The translations under genes were made by a program, and so were the position numbers. This document shows positions 7,991 through 16,558 of a stretch of 60,948 bases of DNA, piece after piece. The first letter of the stretch is position 1. Every line of letters starts with the position of its first letter. The notes beneath the pieces are model-generated. The model was not told the DNA's origin and searched no databases. It saw nothing but the letters and a program-made list of their open reading frames with translations. Source of the stretch: Bacillota bacterium (GTDB lineage Bacteria; Bacillota; Clostridia; Christensenellales; Aristaeellaceae); contig JAEYOV010000026.1 of the NCBI GenBank assembly GCA_023411395.1, forward strand, positions 1-60,948, in the 5' to 3' direction.

Positions 7991-8833
7991 ATGGACATTC
8001 GGTATTCGGCCAACCAGAAGGATTTCAAGCGCTATACCACCGAGGAAACGCGCCGGGAATTCCTGATCGAAAAGCTCTTTGTGAAAGATACCGTCACGGC
8101 GGTGTACAGCCATGTGGACAGGATGGTCACCCTGGGGGTTATGCCCGTAACGGAGAAGGTTCCCGTCAACAAGGGCATCGATGTGTGGAAGCGGTTCGGG
8201 ACAAGCTTTTTCCTGGAGCGCCGGGAGATGGGCCTTTTCAACCTGGGCGGAAAAGGCGCCGTAACGGTGGATGGCACGGTATATGAGATGGGCTACAAGG
8301 ACTGCCTGTATATCACCCGTGGTGCCAAAGAGGTTTTCTTTGAATCATCTGAAGGCGGGAACCCCGCCAAGTTCTACATGGTCAGCGCGCCGGCCCATAC
8401 GGCCTATGAAACAAGGCTCATTACCATTGCTGAGGCGGCCAAGAAGCCCATGGGCAGCCTGGAGACCAGCAATAAAAGGGTCATCAACCAGTTCATCCAC
8501 CCCGACGTATTGAAAACCTGCCAGCTTTGCATGGGGCTTACCACCCTGGAGCCGGGCAGCGTTTGGAACACCATGCCTGTCCACACCCACGAGCGGCGCA
8601 TGGAGGTATACTTCTACTTTGAAATCCCCAAGGACAACGTGGTGTTCCACCTGATGGGCGAAGGCAGCGAAACCCGCCATATCGTGATGCAAAACGAGCA
8701 GGCGGTGATCAGCCCCTCCTGGTCAATCCACAGCGGGGCCGGCACATCCAACTACTCCTTCATCTGGGCCATGGGCGGAGAAAATATGGTCTTCAATGAC
8801 ATGGACGCCATTGCAACCACCGATCTTCGTTAA
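7991..8833 (+). CDS. kduI: 5-dehydro-4-deoxy-D-glucuronate isomerase
   Basis: KduI interconverts 5-keto-4-deoxyuronate (4-deoxy-L-threo-5-hexosulose uronate) and 2,5-diketo-3-deoxygluconate in pectin and uronate breakdown. The start at 7991 is chosen because AAAGGAG lies 8 nt upstream and the protein then begins MDIRYSANQKDFKRY, giving 280 residues, the normal family length (~278). The open frame itself continues upstream without support. The zinc-binding region with MPVHTHERRMEVYFYFE is intact near residues 195-210. The gene is followed after 12 bp by the dehydrogenase for the next reaction and is divergent from an AraC regulator. It belongs with oligogalacturonate lyase and KdgF further downstream. 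Confidence 0.93.
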   Translation: MDIRYSANQKDFKRYTTEETRREFLIEKLFVKDTVTAVYSHVDRMVTLGVMPVTEKVPVNKGIDVWKRFGTSFFLERREMGLFNLGGKGAVTVDGTVYEMGYKDCLYITRGAKEVFFESSEGGNPAKFYMVSAPAHTAYETRLITIAEAAKKPMGSLETSNKRVINQFIHPDVLKTCQLCMGLTTLEPGSVWNTMPVHTHERRMEVYFYFEIPKDNVVFHLMGEGSETRHIVMQNEQAVISPSWSIHSGAGTSNYSFIWAMGGENMVFNDMDAIATTDLR

Positions 8834-8845
8834 GGAGGAAGAAGC

Positions 8846-9628
8846 ATGGGCATGAATATGTTTGACCTCACCGGCAAGGTTGCCCTGATAACCGGCGGCT
8901 CCTACGGCATCGGCTACGCCATCGCCGGCGGCCTTGCCGCAGCCGGCGCCACCATCACCTTCAACGATATCAATCAGGACCTGGTGGACAAAGGCATCGA
9001 GTCCTACAAGGCCGAGGGCATTACCGCCCACGGCTACGTGTGCGACGTAACCGATGAAAGCGCGGTACAGGCGTTGGTGGCCAAAATCGAACAGGAAGTA
9101 GGCGTTATCGACATCCTGGTGAACAACGCCGGGATCATCAAGCGCATCCCCATGACGGAGATGTCGGCGGAGGATTTCCGAAAGGTCATCGACGTGGACC
9201 TGAACGCCCCCTTCATTTGCGCCAAGGCGGTGATCCCCGCCATGATCAAAAAGGGCGGCGGCAAGATCATCAACATCTGCTCCATGATGTCGGAGCTGGG
9301 CCGTGAGACGGTTTCCGCCTACGCCGCGGCCAAGGGCGGCCTGAAAATGCTGACGAGGAATATTGCCAGCGAGTACGGCGCGAACAACATTCAGTGCAAC
9401 GGCCTTGGACCGGGGTATATCGAAACGCCCCAAACCGCGCCGCTGCGCACGCCGGAGCACCCCTTCAACAAATTCATCCTGTCCAAAACGCCGGCCAACC
9501 GCTGGGGCAAGACAGAGGATTTGGTGGGACCGGCGGTGTTCCTGGCTTCGCCGGCTTCGGATTTTGTGAACGGCCACATCCTGTACGTGGACGGGGGTAT
9601 ACTGGCCTATATCGGTAAGCAGCCGTAA
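8846..9628 (+). CDS. SDR oxidoreductase, gluconate 5-dehydrogenase / KduD type
   Basis: Short-chain dehydrogenase of 260 residues. It has the cofactor motif TGGSYGIG (residues ~16-23), NNAG, the catalytic Ser and YAAAKGG tetrad residues, and the C-terminal ending ILYVDGGILAYIGKQP. The sequence is close to streptococcal Ga5DH-type enzymes, which are found with KduI-like isomerases. In this context it most likely reduces 2,5-diketo-3-deoxygluconate to 2-keto-3-deoxygluconate with NAD(P)H, the KduD role. Annotation as gluconate 5-dehydrogenase is the alternative and sequence alone does not decide. It is cotranscribed with kduI (12-bp gap, AAGGAGG ribosome binding site) and followed by a terminator. 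Confidence 0.88.
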   Translation: MGMNMFDLTGKVALITGGSYGIGYAIAGGLAAAGATITFNDINQDLVDKGIESYKAEGITAHGYVCDVTDESAVQALVAKIEQEVGVIDILVNNAGIIKRIPMTEMSAEDFRKVIDVDLNAPFICAKAVIPAMIKKGGGKIINICSMMSELGRETVSAYAAAKGGLKMLTRNIASEYGANNIQCNGLGPGYIETPQTAPLRTPEHPFNKFILSKTPANRWGKTEDLVGPAVFLASPASDFVNGHILYVDGGILAYIGKQP

Positions 9629-9654
9629 GGAAAGGGAACGGAATATTTTGCGTG

Positions 9655-9690
9655 AAGGGGTCTTTTGAAAAAAGGCCCCTTTCTTCCTTG
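9655..9690 (+). terminator. Rho-independent terminator after kduI operon
   Basis: AAGGGG (9655-9660) pairs with CCCCTT (9676-9681), with an inner CTTTT/AAAAG stem, followed by a T-rich tail. It ends the kduI-dehydrogenase transcript 27 bp after the stop codon. Confidence 0.7.
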
Positions 9691-9743
9691 TTGTGTGTTA
9701 TACTCTCCTCACCACGATCAAACGCTTTCCAGGAGGGATTGAC

Positions 9744-10076
9744 ATGGTTAGGATGACCGTAAGCATTGCACCCGGCGAGGCGGCGAAAATCATTGAGCAC
9801 GCTATACTAACCAGCGGCATAAGTGTTGAAAAGATTGGGGCCCATCACAGCACATCGCCGGATGGAAAAGCAGCCATTCTTTTGGTATACGACAAATACT
9901 ACATGCGCAATTCCAGTAGGGCCAGCCTCTCGGTCCTCATCGAGAACATCGACGGCACCACCAACGTCGTGGCCATCGGCTCGGGCGGCAGCCAGGGGGC
10001 GCTCTTTAACTTTGACTGGGGATCCTCCAAAAATTTTGAAAAGGTTGTCAGCAATGCCATGCAGCCTTACGCCTGA
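9744..10076 (+). CDS. DUF6054-like small protein
   Basis: A 110-residue soluble protein with no signal peptide or membrane segment. ATG at 9744 is preceded by AGGAGGG at 9731-9737, which sets the start. The C-terminal part (VVAIGSGGSQGALFNFDWGSS) resembles small uncharacterised Firmicute proteins of the DUF6054 type. No catalytic motif is apparent and the function is unknown. It is a single gene between the kduI operon terminator and the convergent AraC gene at 10100, so its position inside the pectin locus may be incidental. Confidence 0.65.
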   Translation: MVRMTVSIAPGEAAKIIEHAILTSGISVEKIGAHHSTSPDGKAAILLVYDKYYMRNSSRASLSVLIENIDGTTNVVAIGSGGSQGALFNFDWGSSKNFEKVVSNAMQPYA

Positions 10077-10099
10077 GCGCAAGGCTGAAAACGCTTTAT

Positions 10100-12424
10100 T
10101 CAAAGGCTGGGGCTTTCACCTTCCCCGGCCTTTGCCTTCATGGCCCGGTACTGGCCCGGTGTGATGCTCTCATACTTTTTGAAGGCACGGATAAAAGAGG
10201 AGCTGTTGTAATACCCCACCTGCTCGGCCACCTGCTCCAGGCTCATATGGCTGCCGGTTAAAAGCAGCTTGGCATGGTGGATGCGGGTGAGGTTGATGGT
10301 ATCCAGCATCGCCTGCCCCGTCTGCCGTTTGTACAGGGCGGAGGCATAGCTGGGGGTAAGGTTCAAATGCTCCGCCACGCGGCTGATGGACATGCTGCTC
10401 TTGGCATAATGCTCCCTGATATACTCATCCGCCTTGCGGGCGATGTCTGCACGCCGCACGTTTTCACCGGCCGCGGCGCAAAGCTCGCAGGCCGATCCCA
10501 CAATATAGGAAAGCTCCAGAAAGTCATTTTTGGCGGAAGGCGCTTCCATATACTGCTGTATCCGCTGGGAGACGGACGCCACCTCTTCCGGCGGGAAGCG
10601 CAGCGACAGATTTTGCATAAGCCCCTGCAAAAAGACGGCACACTGCATTTTCACCACCCAGCCGGGCAGCGGCGCGCCGGCCTTTTTCATGAGATGGATT
10701 TGATGCTTTGCTTCCTCCCAATCCCCAGCGGCTGTAAACTGCTCCAAGCGCCTCGCGATGGCCTCGATTTCCTCTGTCAGCCGCTCTACGGGCTTTTCCG
10801 AGGACTCCTGCTTCCAGTACAGGAGCATCTCACCGGCGCCGGGCTGCCGTGACGAAAGCGTATCCCGTACCCAGCCGTAGGCCTGGGAGATTTTGTGCAG
10901 CCCCTGCGCTCGGAAGCTGACGGCAATGGTCAAGCCCAGGTCAAAATTTTCCTTGAGGATCTTGATGCCGCCAAGCAGGGCTTCCGCCAGCTTGTCCTGC
11001 CAGTTTTCCGCCCCGCTTGGGAGGCATAAAAGCGCATATGTCCAGCCGTGCAATTCGATGAGCCTTGCATTGTAGCCTGCAAGAAGCTCGGTGAACACAT
11101 TGCGCAAAACAAAGCGCATGAGCTGCGCATCGTCCTCCCCGTCCCCCGGCAATACGGCGCTGTCGGTGAACCCGTCCGCGCAAAAGCCCGCCACCACGAA
11201 ACTGTCGCTGTCGTAGGCGATATCCAGGGCCAGAAGCTGCTCCTCCACTTCCTTGACGGAGCCATACGTCCCCCACATCAAGGACTCCAGCACAAAGTGC
11301 TCCATGTTCTGATTGGAGGACTTCAGCCGCTGGCTTACGGATAGGCGGCTGTTTTTCATACTTTGCATCATTTCTTGAAGATAGGCAAAATCATCGCCGC
11401 TCTCCGCCTTCATCCCGGTGGAGATACCCTCCACAAAGCTGCGCAGCGCGTGAATGGGCCGGTATTGCCGCTTGGCCAGCGCAAAGGACAGGAAGAAGCC
11501 CACCGCCAGGATCACCGCCACCAGCAGCACGCTGACCTGGCGGATGGTGGTAAGCCGTGTCCAGTACACGCTTTCCGGGATGGAAACCACATATACGCAG
11601 CCCGTGTCGGCGCTGCGGCTGTTTAAGACGCGCAGCTTGCCCTGGGGGCTCAAAACGCCATGCGCATCGCCATGGGTGGCGCTGACATTCACGGATGTGG
11701 TGAAGGCGACCTCAGGCAGCGTGGAGTAAAGCACCTGCCCCCGGTTGTCCAGAATGGTGAAGCCCAGGCCCTGTTTTTCCTTCACCAGTTCCTGGTACTG
11801 CCGGAGCATGCCTTCCTCCAGCGTAATGACGATGGTCACCGACGGCACATTGCCCCTGAAAATGGTGCGCACATAGGAAAGCGGGTTGTGAAGCGCACCC
11901 GCATCCCTGCGCACAAATCCGTTTTCGCCGCGGCCCACAAAGGCCAGCCAATCCTCATATGATAAAAACTCGCCCGTCAGGCGGCGCTGAAAATAATCCT
12001 GCCCGGTCATTACGGTATTGGCGATGACCTTCTGGCTTCGCTCAAAGTACAGATAGCTGCTGCTGATGCCGGCATTGGCGATTTGCAGGCTGGTCATTTC
12101 CTGGATCAGGGTGCGCAGCGTTTGAAAGGAGGTGATGTTGTGCAGATACTGCATGGGATCTACGATGGAGGAAAAGTACAGCACTTTGTCGTCCGCCATC
12201 AGGGTATCCCCCATGCGCATCACGGCAAAAAGCTGCCCGTCCGCCTGGCTTTTCAATTGTTCCAGCATGAGCCGGTTGGACGTTTCCAGCTCCTTTTCCA
12301 CCGTACCGAGCATGTTGGTCATAAAGCCGATCAGCGCAGCGGCAGGCAGCACAAACACAAGAAGGAAGGACAGTAAAAACGTTCTGTATACCTTCTTGCG
12401 CAAACGCTTTCGAAACTCCTGCAT
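10100..12424 (-). CDS. Membrane-bound AraC family regulator with extracellular sensor
   Basis: A large one-component regulator of 774 residues. A first membrane helix lies near residues 10-35 (FLLSFLLVFVLPAAALIGF). An extracytoplasmic sensor of about 250 residues follows, then a second helix (VSVLLVAVILAVGFFLSFAL), a cytoplasmic linker, and an AraC DNA-binding domain in the last ~100 residues (ISRVAEHLNLTPSYASALYKRQTG, then VGYYNSSSFIRAFKKYESITPGQY). ATG at 12424 is preferred over the frame's first ATG at 12448 because GGAGG lies 8 nt before it. It is divergent from the binding-protein gene at 12707 and probably activates the importer and pectin genes on sensing an extracellular oligosaccharide. 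Confidence 0.88.
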   Translation of the reverse strand: MQEFRKRLRKKVYRTFLLSFLLVFVLPAAALIGFMTNMLGTVEKELETSNRLMLEQLKSQADGQLFAVMRMGDTLMADDKVLYFSSIVDPMQYLHNITSFQTLRTLIQEMTSLQIANAGISSSYLYFERSQKVIANTVMTGQDYFQRRLTGEFLSYEDWLAFVGRGENGFVRRDAGALHNPLSYVRTIFRGNVPSVTIVITLEEGMLRQYQELVKEKQGLGFTILDNRGQVLYSTLPEVAFTTSVNVSATHGDAHGVLSPQGKLRVLNSRSADTGCVYVVSIPESVYWTRLTTIRQVSVLLVAVILAVGFFLSFALAKRQYRPIHALRSFVEGISTGMKAESGDDFAYLQEMMQSMKNSRLSVSQRLKSSNQNMEHFVLESLMWGTYGSVKEVEEQLLALDIAYDSDSFVVAGFCADGFTDSAVLPGDGEDDAQLMRFVLRNVFTELLAGYNARLIELHGWTYALLCLPSGAENWQDKLAEALLGGIKILKENFDLGLTIAVSFRAQGLHKISQAYGWVRDTLSSRQPGAGEMLLYWKQESSEKPVERLTEEIEAIARRLEQFTAAGDWEEAKHQIHLMKKAGAPLPGWVVKMQCAVFLQGLMQNLSLRFPPEEVASVSQRIQQYMEAPSAKNDFLELSYIVGSACELCAAAGENVRRADIARKADEYIREHYAKSSMSISRVAEHLNLTPSYASALYKRQTGQAMLDTINLTRIHHAKLLLTGSHMSLEQVAEQVGYYNSSSFIRAFKKYESITPGQYRAMKAKAGEGESPSL

Positions 12425-12706
12425 CCGCCCCGCCTCCAGCACCAACATGTCTCTGTATTCAATATACCATATCGCATGCGGGGATGCAAAGGCAACAAGG
12501 GTGATGCAAGCGCATTACCAGGGCCGGATTTGCGGTTTTGCGCATGAGTTGCGATTTTGAGTATCATGCTTTTCATAAATTGTCAATTCCATTTATGGTT
12601 TTGCGGTTGTTTGCAGCCATGCGCCCAAGTATACTGAATCATCATGACCCTTTTATAAGGGAGCGTGCCTCTTGTCCCAAACCACATAACAAGGAGGATG
12701 AAACCT

Positions 12707-14245
12707 ATGCGCAAATCCCTGTCCCTGCTCCTGGCCGCCCTGATGCTGCTAGGCATGATGGCCTTTGCCCCGGCCCTGGCGGAAGAAGCCCCCTTCGTCA
12801 TTACCATGGTGGCCCCCTTCTTTGCCGATCAGCCCCCCGCCGGTACCGTAGGCGAGGAAGGCAACCCGGTGCTGGAAGCCGTGGAAGAGCTGTGCAACGT
12901 GGACCTTCAAATTACCTATGCGCCCCAGGGTGACTTTGTACAGAAGTACAACACCGTGATGGCTTCCACCGAACAGCCCATGGTGATGGTCGTCACCAGC
13001 GGTCTCACGAAAAACTCCAAGTATCTGGAAGACTGCCAGTTCGGCGTATTCTGGGACCTGACGGATTTTATCCCCCAGCGCCCGCTGTTCAGAGACGAGC
13101 TCACCACGCCCTACTGCCTGACGGTGACCGCCGTGGGCGGCCGCAACTACCTGTTCCCCATCCAGGTGTCCAGCGCCCGCGTGGCCATGCTCTTTAGGCA
13201 GGACTGGCTGGATAACCTGAACATGAGCGTTCCCACCAACGCCAAGGAATTCTATGAAATGGTCAAGGCCTTCACCGAGAACGATCCGGACGGCAATGGC
13301 GTAAAGGACACCTACGGCTACGCTTACATTGACGACGCCGACAAGGAACTGACCTATGCCGGCTTTGATACGCTCGCCGTGGCCCTGGGCGCGCCCAACC
13401 GCTGGGGCATGAACGCGGAAGGCAAGATTATGCCCTACTTCACCTTTCCCGAATACATGGATACCCTGAACCTGTTCAAGGACATGTATGACAACGGCTA
13501 CATGAACAGCGACTTCGCCTTGATCAAGGGCAACGACAAGCATCTGCCCCTGGGCGAGGGCAAAGCCGGCGTTATGTTCACCACAGGCACCAACGGCCGG
13601 TATCCCGGCGGCAAGTACGACCAGCTCTTCTCCACCATTACCCCCACCGCCCAAATTGGCCGGAACTATCTGCTCACCGCGCCCAATGGCAATCAGGTGA
13701 TCAACTCCACCCTGTCCGTGGGCGGCGTAGGCGGCTTCCTGATCCCCAAGGCGGCAGTGAAAGACGAAGCCACCGTGCAGCGGATCCTGGACTTTTTTGA
13801 AAAGCTGCAATCCGCGGAAGAGGACGGCGGCTGCAAGCTGCTCACCGTGGGCGTGGAAAATCTCCACTATACCCAGGATGCCTCCGGCGTGATCACCATC
13901 ACCCCCGAACAGCAGCAGCTGCGCGTCGCTGATGGCTCCAACGAAGTGTTCATCTCCCTGGCGCCCCGCCGCGTGGTGGCTCCCGACTTCGGCCAGGGCC
14001 GGACGCAGCTTGACCTGATCAACCTGGAAGCCGTGGCCAACGAACCCTACGCAGTACCTGATCTGAGCGTTGGCAAGCTCAATCCGGACCTGATGAGCCT
14101 GGAAGCTTCCATCGCCCTGACCATTTCCGACGCCCGCGTGCAGTACATCATGGGGCAAATAGACGCGGCAGGCTTTGAAAAGGCCGTGCAGGAATGGATG
14201 GAACAGGGAGGCAACGACCTGATCGCCGCTGTGAACGCCGAGTAA
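12707..14245 (+). CDS. ABC transporter substrate-binding protein, LipO/YtcQ type
   Basis: Extracellular solute-binding protein of 512 residues, the longer type that pairs with LplB/YtcP permeases. ATG at 12707 follows AAGGAGG with normal spacing and opens a signal peptide MRKSLSLLLAALMLLG ending ALAEEAP. As in the other binding protein of this window there is no lipobox cysteine. The body carries the DPDGNGVKDTYGYAY motif typical of this subfamily. The neighbouring permeases, oligogalacturonate lyase and KdgF indicate pectin-derived oligogalacturonides as ligand; that is inference from context. It is divergent from the membrane-bound AraC regulator and followed by a strong hairpin. Confidence 0.88.
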   Translation: MRKSLSLLLAALMLLGMMAFAPALAEEAPFVITMVAPFFADQPPAGTVGEEGNPVLEAVEELCNVDLQITYAPQGDFVQKYNTVMASTEQPMVMVVTSGLTKNSKYLEDCQFGVFWDLTDFIPQRPLFRDELTTPYCLTVTAVGGRNYLFPIQVSSARVAMLFRQDWLDNLNMSVPTNAKEFYEMVKAFTENDPDGNGVKDTYGYAYIDDADKELTYAGFDTLAVALGAPNRWGMNAEGKIMPYFTFPEYMDTLNLFKDMYDNGYMNSDFALIKGNDKHLPLGEGKAGVMFTTGTNGRYPGGKYDQLFSTITPTAQIGRNYLLTAPNGNQVINSTLSVGGVGGFLIPKAAVKDEATVQRILDFFEKLQSAEEDGGCKLLTVGVENLHYTQDASGVITITPEQQQLRVADGSNEVFISLAPRRVVAPDFGQGRTQLDLINLEAVANEPYAVPDLSVGKLNPDLMSLEASIALTISDARVQYIMGQIDAAGFEKAVQEWMEQGGNDLIAAVNAE

Positions 14246-14257
14246 GTTCTTTGAGCC

Positions 14258-14297
14258 GGGATGGCATGGAGCCGGCTTCATGCCATCCCTTCTTTTT
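14258..14297 (+). terminator. Hairpin terminator between binding protein and permease genes
   Basis: GGGATGGCATG (14258-14268) pairs perfectly with CATGCCATCCC (14279-14289), followed by TTCTTTTT. Since the permease genes downstream have no obvious promoter, this is likely a partial terminator that sets binding-protein mRNA in excess. Confidence 0.75.
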
Positions 14298-14369
14298 GGG
14301 GCCGGCCTTGCTGGACTTATTCTCAGCAACATGAAGTACCAGTATTAGATCTGCCCTGATAAGGGGATT

Positions 14370-14420
14370 CCAAAGGGATGTACCCCTTTGGCGGGGGTTC
14401 CATGGGCAGAGCCCCCGGAA
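14370..14420 (+). repeat. Double-hairpin repeat ahead of permease gene
   Basis: CCAAAGGG-type stem at 14370-14391 followed by a GGGTTCCATGGGC...GCCCCCGG stem. It is the same element as at 2893-2939 and lies in the same place relative to the permease gene of the other importer. Confidence 0.6.
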
Positions 14421-14436
14421 AGGAAGGGTGTAGATT

Positions 14437-15411
14437 ATGCTTCAAACCGCAGGGCCAAGGGTAAGCGCCGGAACCAGGCTTTTCCGGCGGATGATGCGCT
14501 ACAAATGGCTGTACATCATGCTGATCCCGACCCTGGCCTACTATATTTTGTTCAAATTCCTGCCCATTCTGGGGCTGAGAATCATTTTTCTGCGCTATAT
14601 CCCCGCACTGGAAGTGCAAGGCGTGGCCAGCCCGGCGGCCGATCCCTGGTATAAAAATTTTGCTGTTTTTTTTGCGCATAAGGACTTTTGGATGCTTTTG
14701 CGCAACACACTGACACTGGCGGTATGGAACATTGTGCTGTACTTTCCCATTCCGCTGATCCTTTCGCTCCTGCTCAATGAGATTCGCCATTTCCCCTATA
14801 AGCGCACGCTTCAGTCGCTGGTATATCTTCCCCACTTTTTGAGCTGGGCGGTTATCGCCAGCCTGATGCTGATGCTACTGGGCCCGGCCCCAAGAGGGCT
14901 TGTCAACTCCCTTCTGCAGCAAAACGACTTAAAGCAAATCCCTTTCCTGTACGGGCATGAGTGGTTCCGTCCCATCTATATCATCGAACTCATCTGGAAG
15001 GAAGCCGGCTGGGGCACCATCATTTACCTGGCGGCGCTGTCCGGCGTGGATGAACAGTTGTACGAAGCCGCTGTTATCGACGGCGCGGGCCGGTTCCGCC
15101 AGTTGTGGAACATCACACTGCCTTCCATCAAATCCACCATTGTGATTTTGCTGATACTGCGCATGGGCTCCTTCCTGGAAACGGGCTTTGACCAGATCTA
15201 CCTGATGCTCAACAGCCTGAACCGGGAAGTGGGCATGGTGTTTGACACATATATTTATGACGTGGGCATCCTGGGAAACAAGGTGCCTCCGGGGGTCAGT
15301 TCCTTCAGCTACAGTACCGCGGTAGGCCTGTTCCGCTCGGCAGTGAGCCTTGTATTGGTGCTGGGTACCAACAAGTTGGCCAAAGTATTTGGAGAGGAGG
15401 GCATGTACTGA
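14437..15411 (+). CDS. ABC transporter permease, LplB type
   Basis: Membrane permease of 324 residues in the YtcP/LplB branch of CUT1 importers. Hydrophobic segments lie near residues 25-50, 90-115, 128-155, 180-205, 230-255 and 290-310. The EAA-like loop reads YEAAVIDGAGRFRQLWNITLP. It starts 16 nt beyond the double-hairpin element with a GGAAGG ribosome binding site. It works with the next gene product and the binding protein at 12707 for oligogalacturonide uptake (inferred from context). Confidence 0.9.
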   Translation: MLQTAGPRVSAGTRLFRRMMRYKWLYIMLIPTLAYYILFKFLPILGLRIIFLRYIPALEVQGVASPAADPWYKNFAVFFAHKDFWMLLRNTLTLAVWNIVLYFPIPLILSLLLNEIRHFPYKRTLQSLVYLPHFLSWAVIASLMLMLLGPAPRGLVNSLLQQNDLKQIPFLYGHEWFRPIYIIELIWKEAGWGTIIYLAALSGVDEQLYEAAVIDGAGRFRQLWNITLPSIKSTIVILLILRMGSFLETGFDQIYLMLNSLNREVGMVFDTYIYDVGILGNKVPPGVSSFSYSTAVGLFRSAVSLVLVLGTNKLAKVFGEEGMY

Positions 15412-16295
15412 TGGCGAGCAACATGACTTCCCGCAATCAGACCACCGCTGGGCGGACATTTGACGTACTGAATCATGTCCTGCTGGGCCTGTTCGCACTG
15501 TTGATGGTTGCCCCTCTTGTTTATTGTGTGGTTGGCTCCTTCTCCGCCACAGGCATGGCTTATGGCCGCTTCGCCGCCTTTTCCCTGGAAGCCTACCAAC
15601 AAATCTTCCGGTCGGGAAAAACGCTGTCCTCCCTGGGGAACAGCTTCACCATCACCGTGGTGGGCACGCTGATTAACATTGTTCTTACGTCCACCGCCGC
15701 CTACACGCTAAGCAAAAAGGATTTGCCGGGCCGCAAGTGGCTTATGGGCATGGTGATCTTCTTCCTGCTCTTTCACGCCGGGCTGATCCCCGAATTCATT
15801 GTGGTCGCCAATCAGCTTCGCCTGAAGAACACCTACTGGGCCGTCTGGCTCCCGGTGGCCATTTCCAGTTACAACCTGATCGTTATGAAAAACTTCTTTC
15901 AGAACATTCCCGAGAGCATTGAGGAAAGCGCCCGCATCGACGGCTGCAATGAATTGCAATCCTTTATGCGTATCGTGCTGCCCATGAGCAAAGCCTCCCT
16001 GGCTACCTTCTCGCTGTTTTACGCGGTGGGACACTGGAACAACTATTTGAGGCCCATGATCTACCTGGACAAAAGTGATATGTGGCCCATTCCCGTATGG
16101 CTGAGGCAGATCATTATCCTTTCCCTGGGCGGCATGGGCAACGACAACATGTCTGAGCAGGATGTGGTGTGGGCCGCCACCGACGCGATAAAGTACGCCA
16201 CCATTGTGGTGAGCACCGTGCCCATCATCTGCGTATACCCCTTTTTGCAAAAGCATTTTGCCAAGGGCGTGCTGTTAGGCTCCGTGAAGGGATGA
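15411..16295 (+). CDS. ABC transporter permease, YtcP/LplC type
   Basis: Second permease of the pectin-locus importer, 294 residues, with six hydrophobic segments. The EAA loop reads IEESARIDGCNELQSFMRIVLP and the C-terminus ends KHFAKGVLLGSVKG, as is usual for YtcP-like proteins. Its ATG shares one base with the stop of the upstream permease. No ATPase gene follows; the operon continues past a five-hairpin array to oligogalacturonate lyase. Confidence 0.9.
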   Translation: MASNMTSRNQTTAGRTFDVLNHVLLGLFALLMVAPLVYCVVGSFSATGMAYGRFAAFSLEAYQQIFRSGKTLSSLGNSFTITVVGTLINIVLTSTAAYTLSKKDLPGRKWLMGMVIFFLLFHAGLIPEFIVVANQLRLKNTYWAVWLPVAISSYNLIVMKNFFQNIPESIEESARIDGCNELQSFMRIVLPMSKASLATFSLFYAVGHWNNYLRPMIYLDKSDMWPIPVWLRQIIILSLGGMGNDNMSEQDVVWAATDAIKYATIVVSTVPIICVYPFLQKHFAKGVLLGSVKG

Positions 16296-16302
16296 CGCCC
16301 TT

Positions 16303-16498
16303 CGTGAAAATCGCTGACGCGCTTTTCACGATTTTTGCAGAATTTCCTTATAGCCTGCATCGGTCTGCGCTTTGCTTGATCGGTGCAGGCTACGGCCAGG
16401 AAATTCTGTAAGGAATGGATTTCTAGCGAAATCCTTCCGAAATCGCCGCGCCTGTCGCCGATTTCGGATTTTCAAACGAGGGGCTTGCGGCCCCTCGT
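16303..16498 (+). repeat. Array of five consecutive hairpins
   Basis: Five stem-loops follow each other in 196 bp: CGTGAAAA/TTTTCACG (16303-16330, followed by ATTTTT, so a terminator); a nested pair CAGAATTTCCT/AGGAAATTCTG (16338-16408) enclosing TAGCCTGCA/TGCAGGCTA; a GGATTT/AAATCC stem (16412-16438); a CCGAAATCG/CGATTTCGG stem ending at 16467; and ACGAGGGGC/GCCCCTCGT (16476-16498). A comparable array closes the window at 60717-60877. It fills the gap between the permease and the lyase gene. Confidence 0.7.
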
Positions 16499-16558
16499 TG
16501 CTCCCCAGGGGATTGAGCTCTAAATAAATAAAGCTAATTCATCAAAGGAGAATCGAAT

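Noticed and set aside
12749..14332. 527-residue minus-strand open frame
   Set aside because: Antisense to the second binding-protein gene; no recognisable domain.
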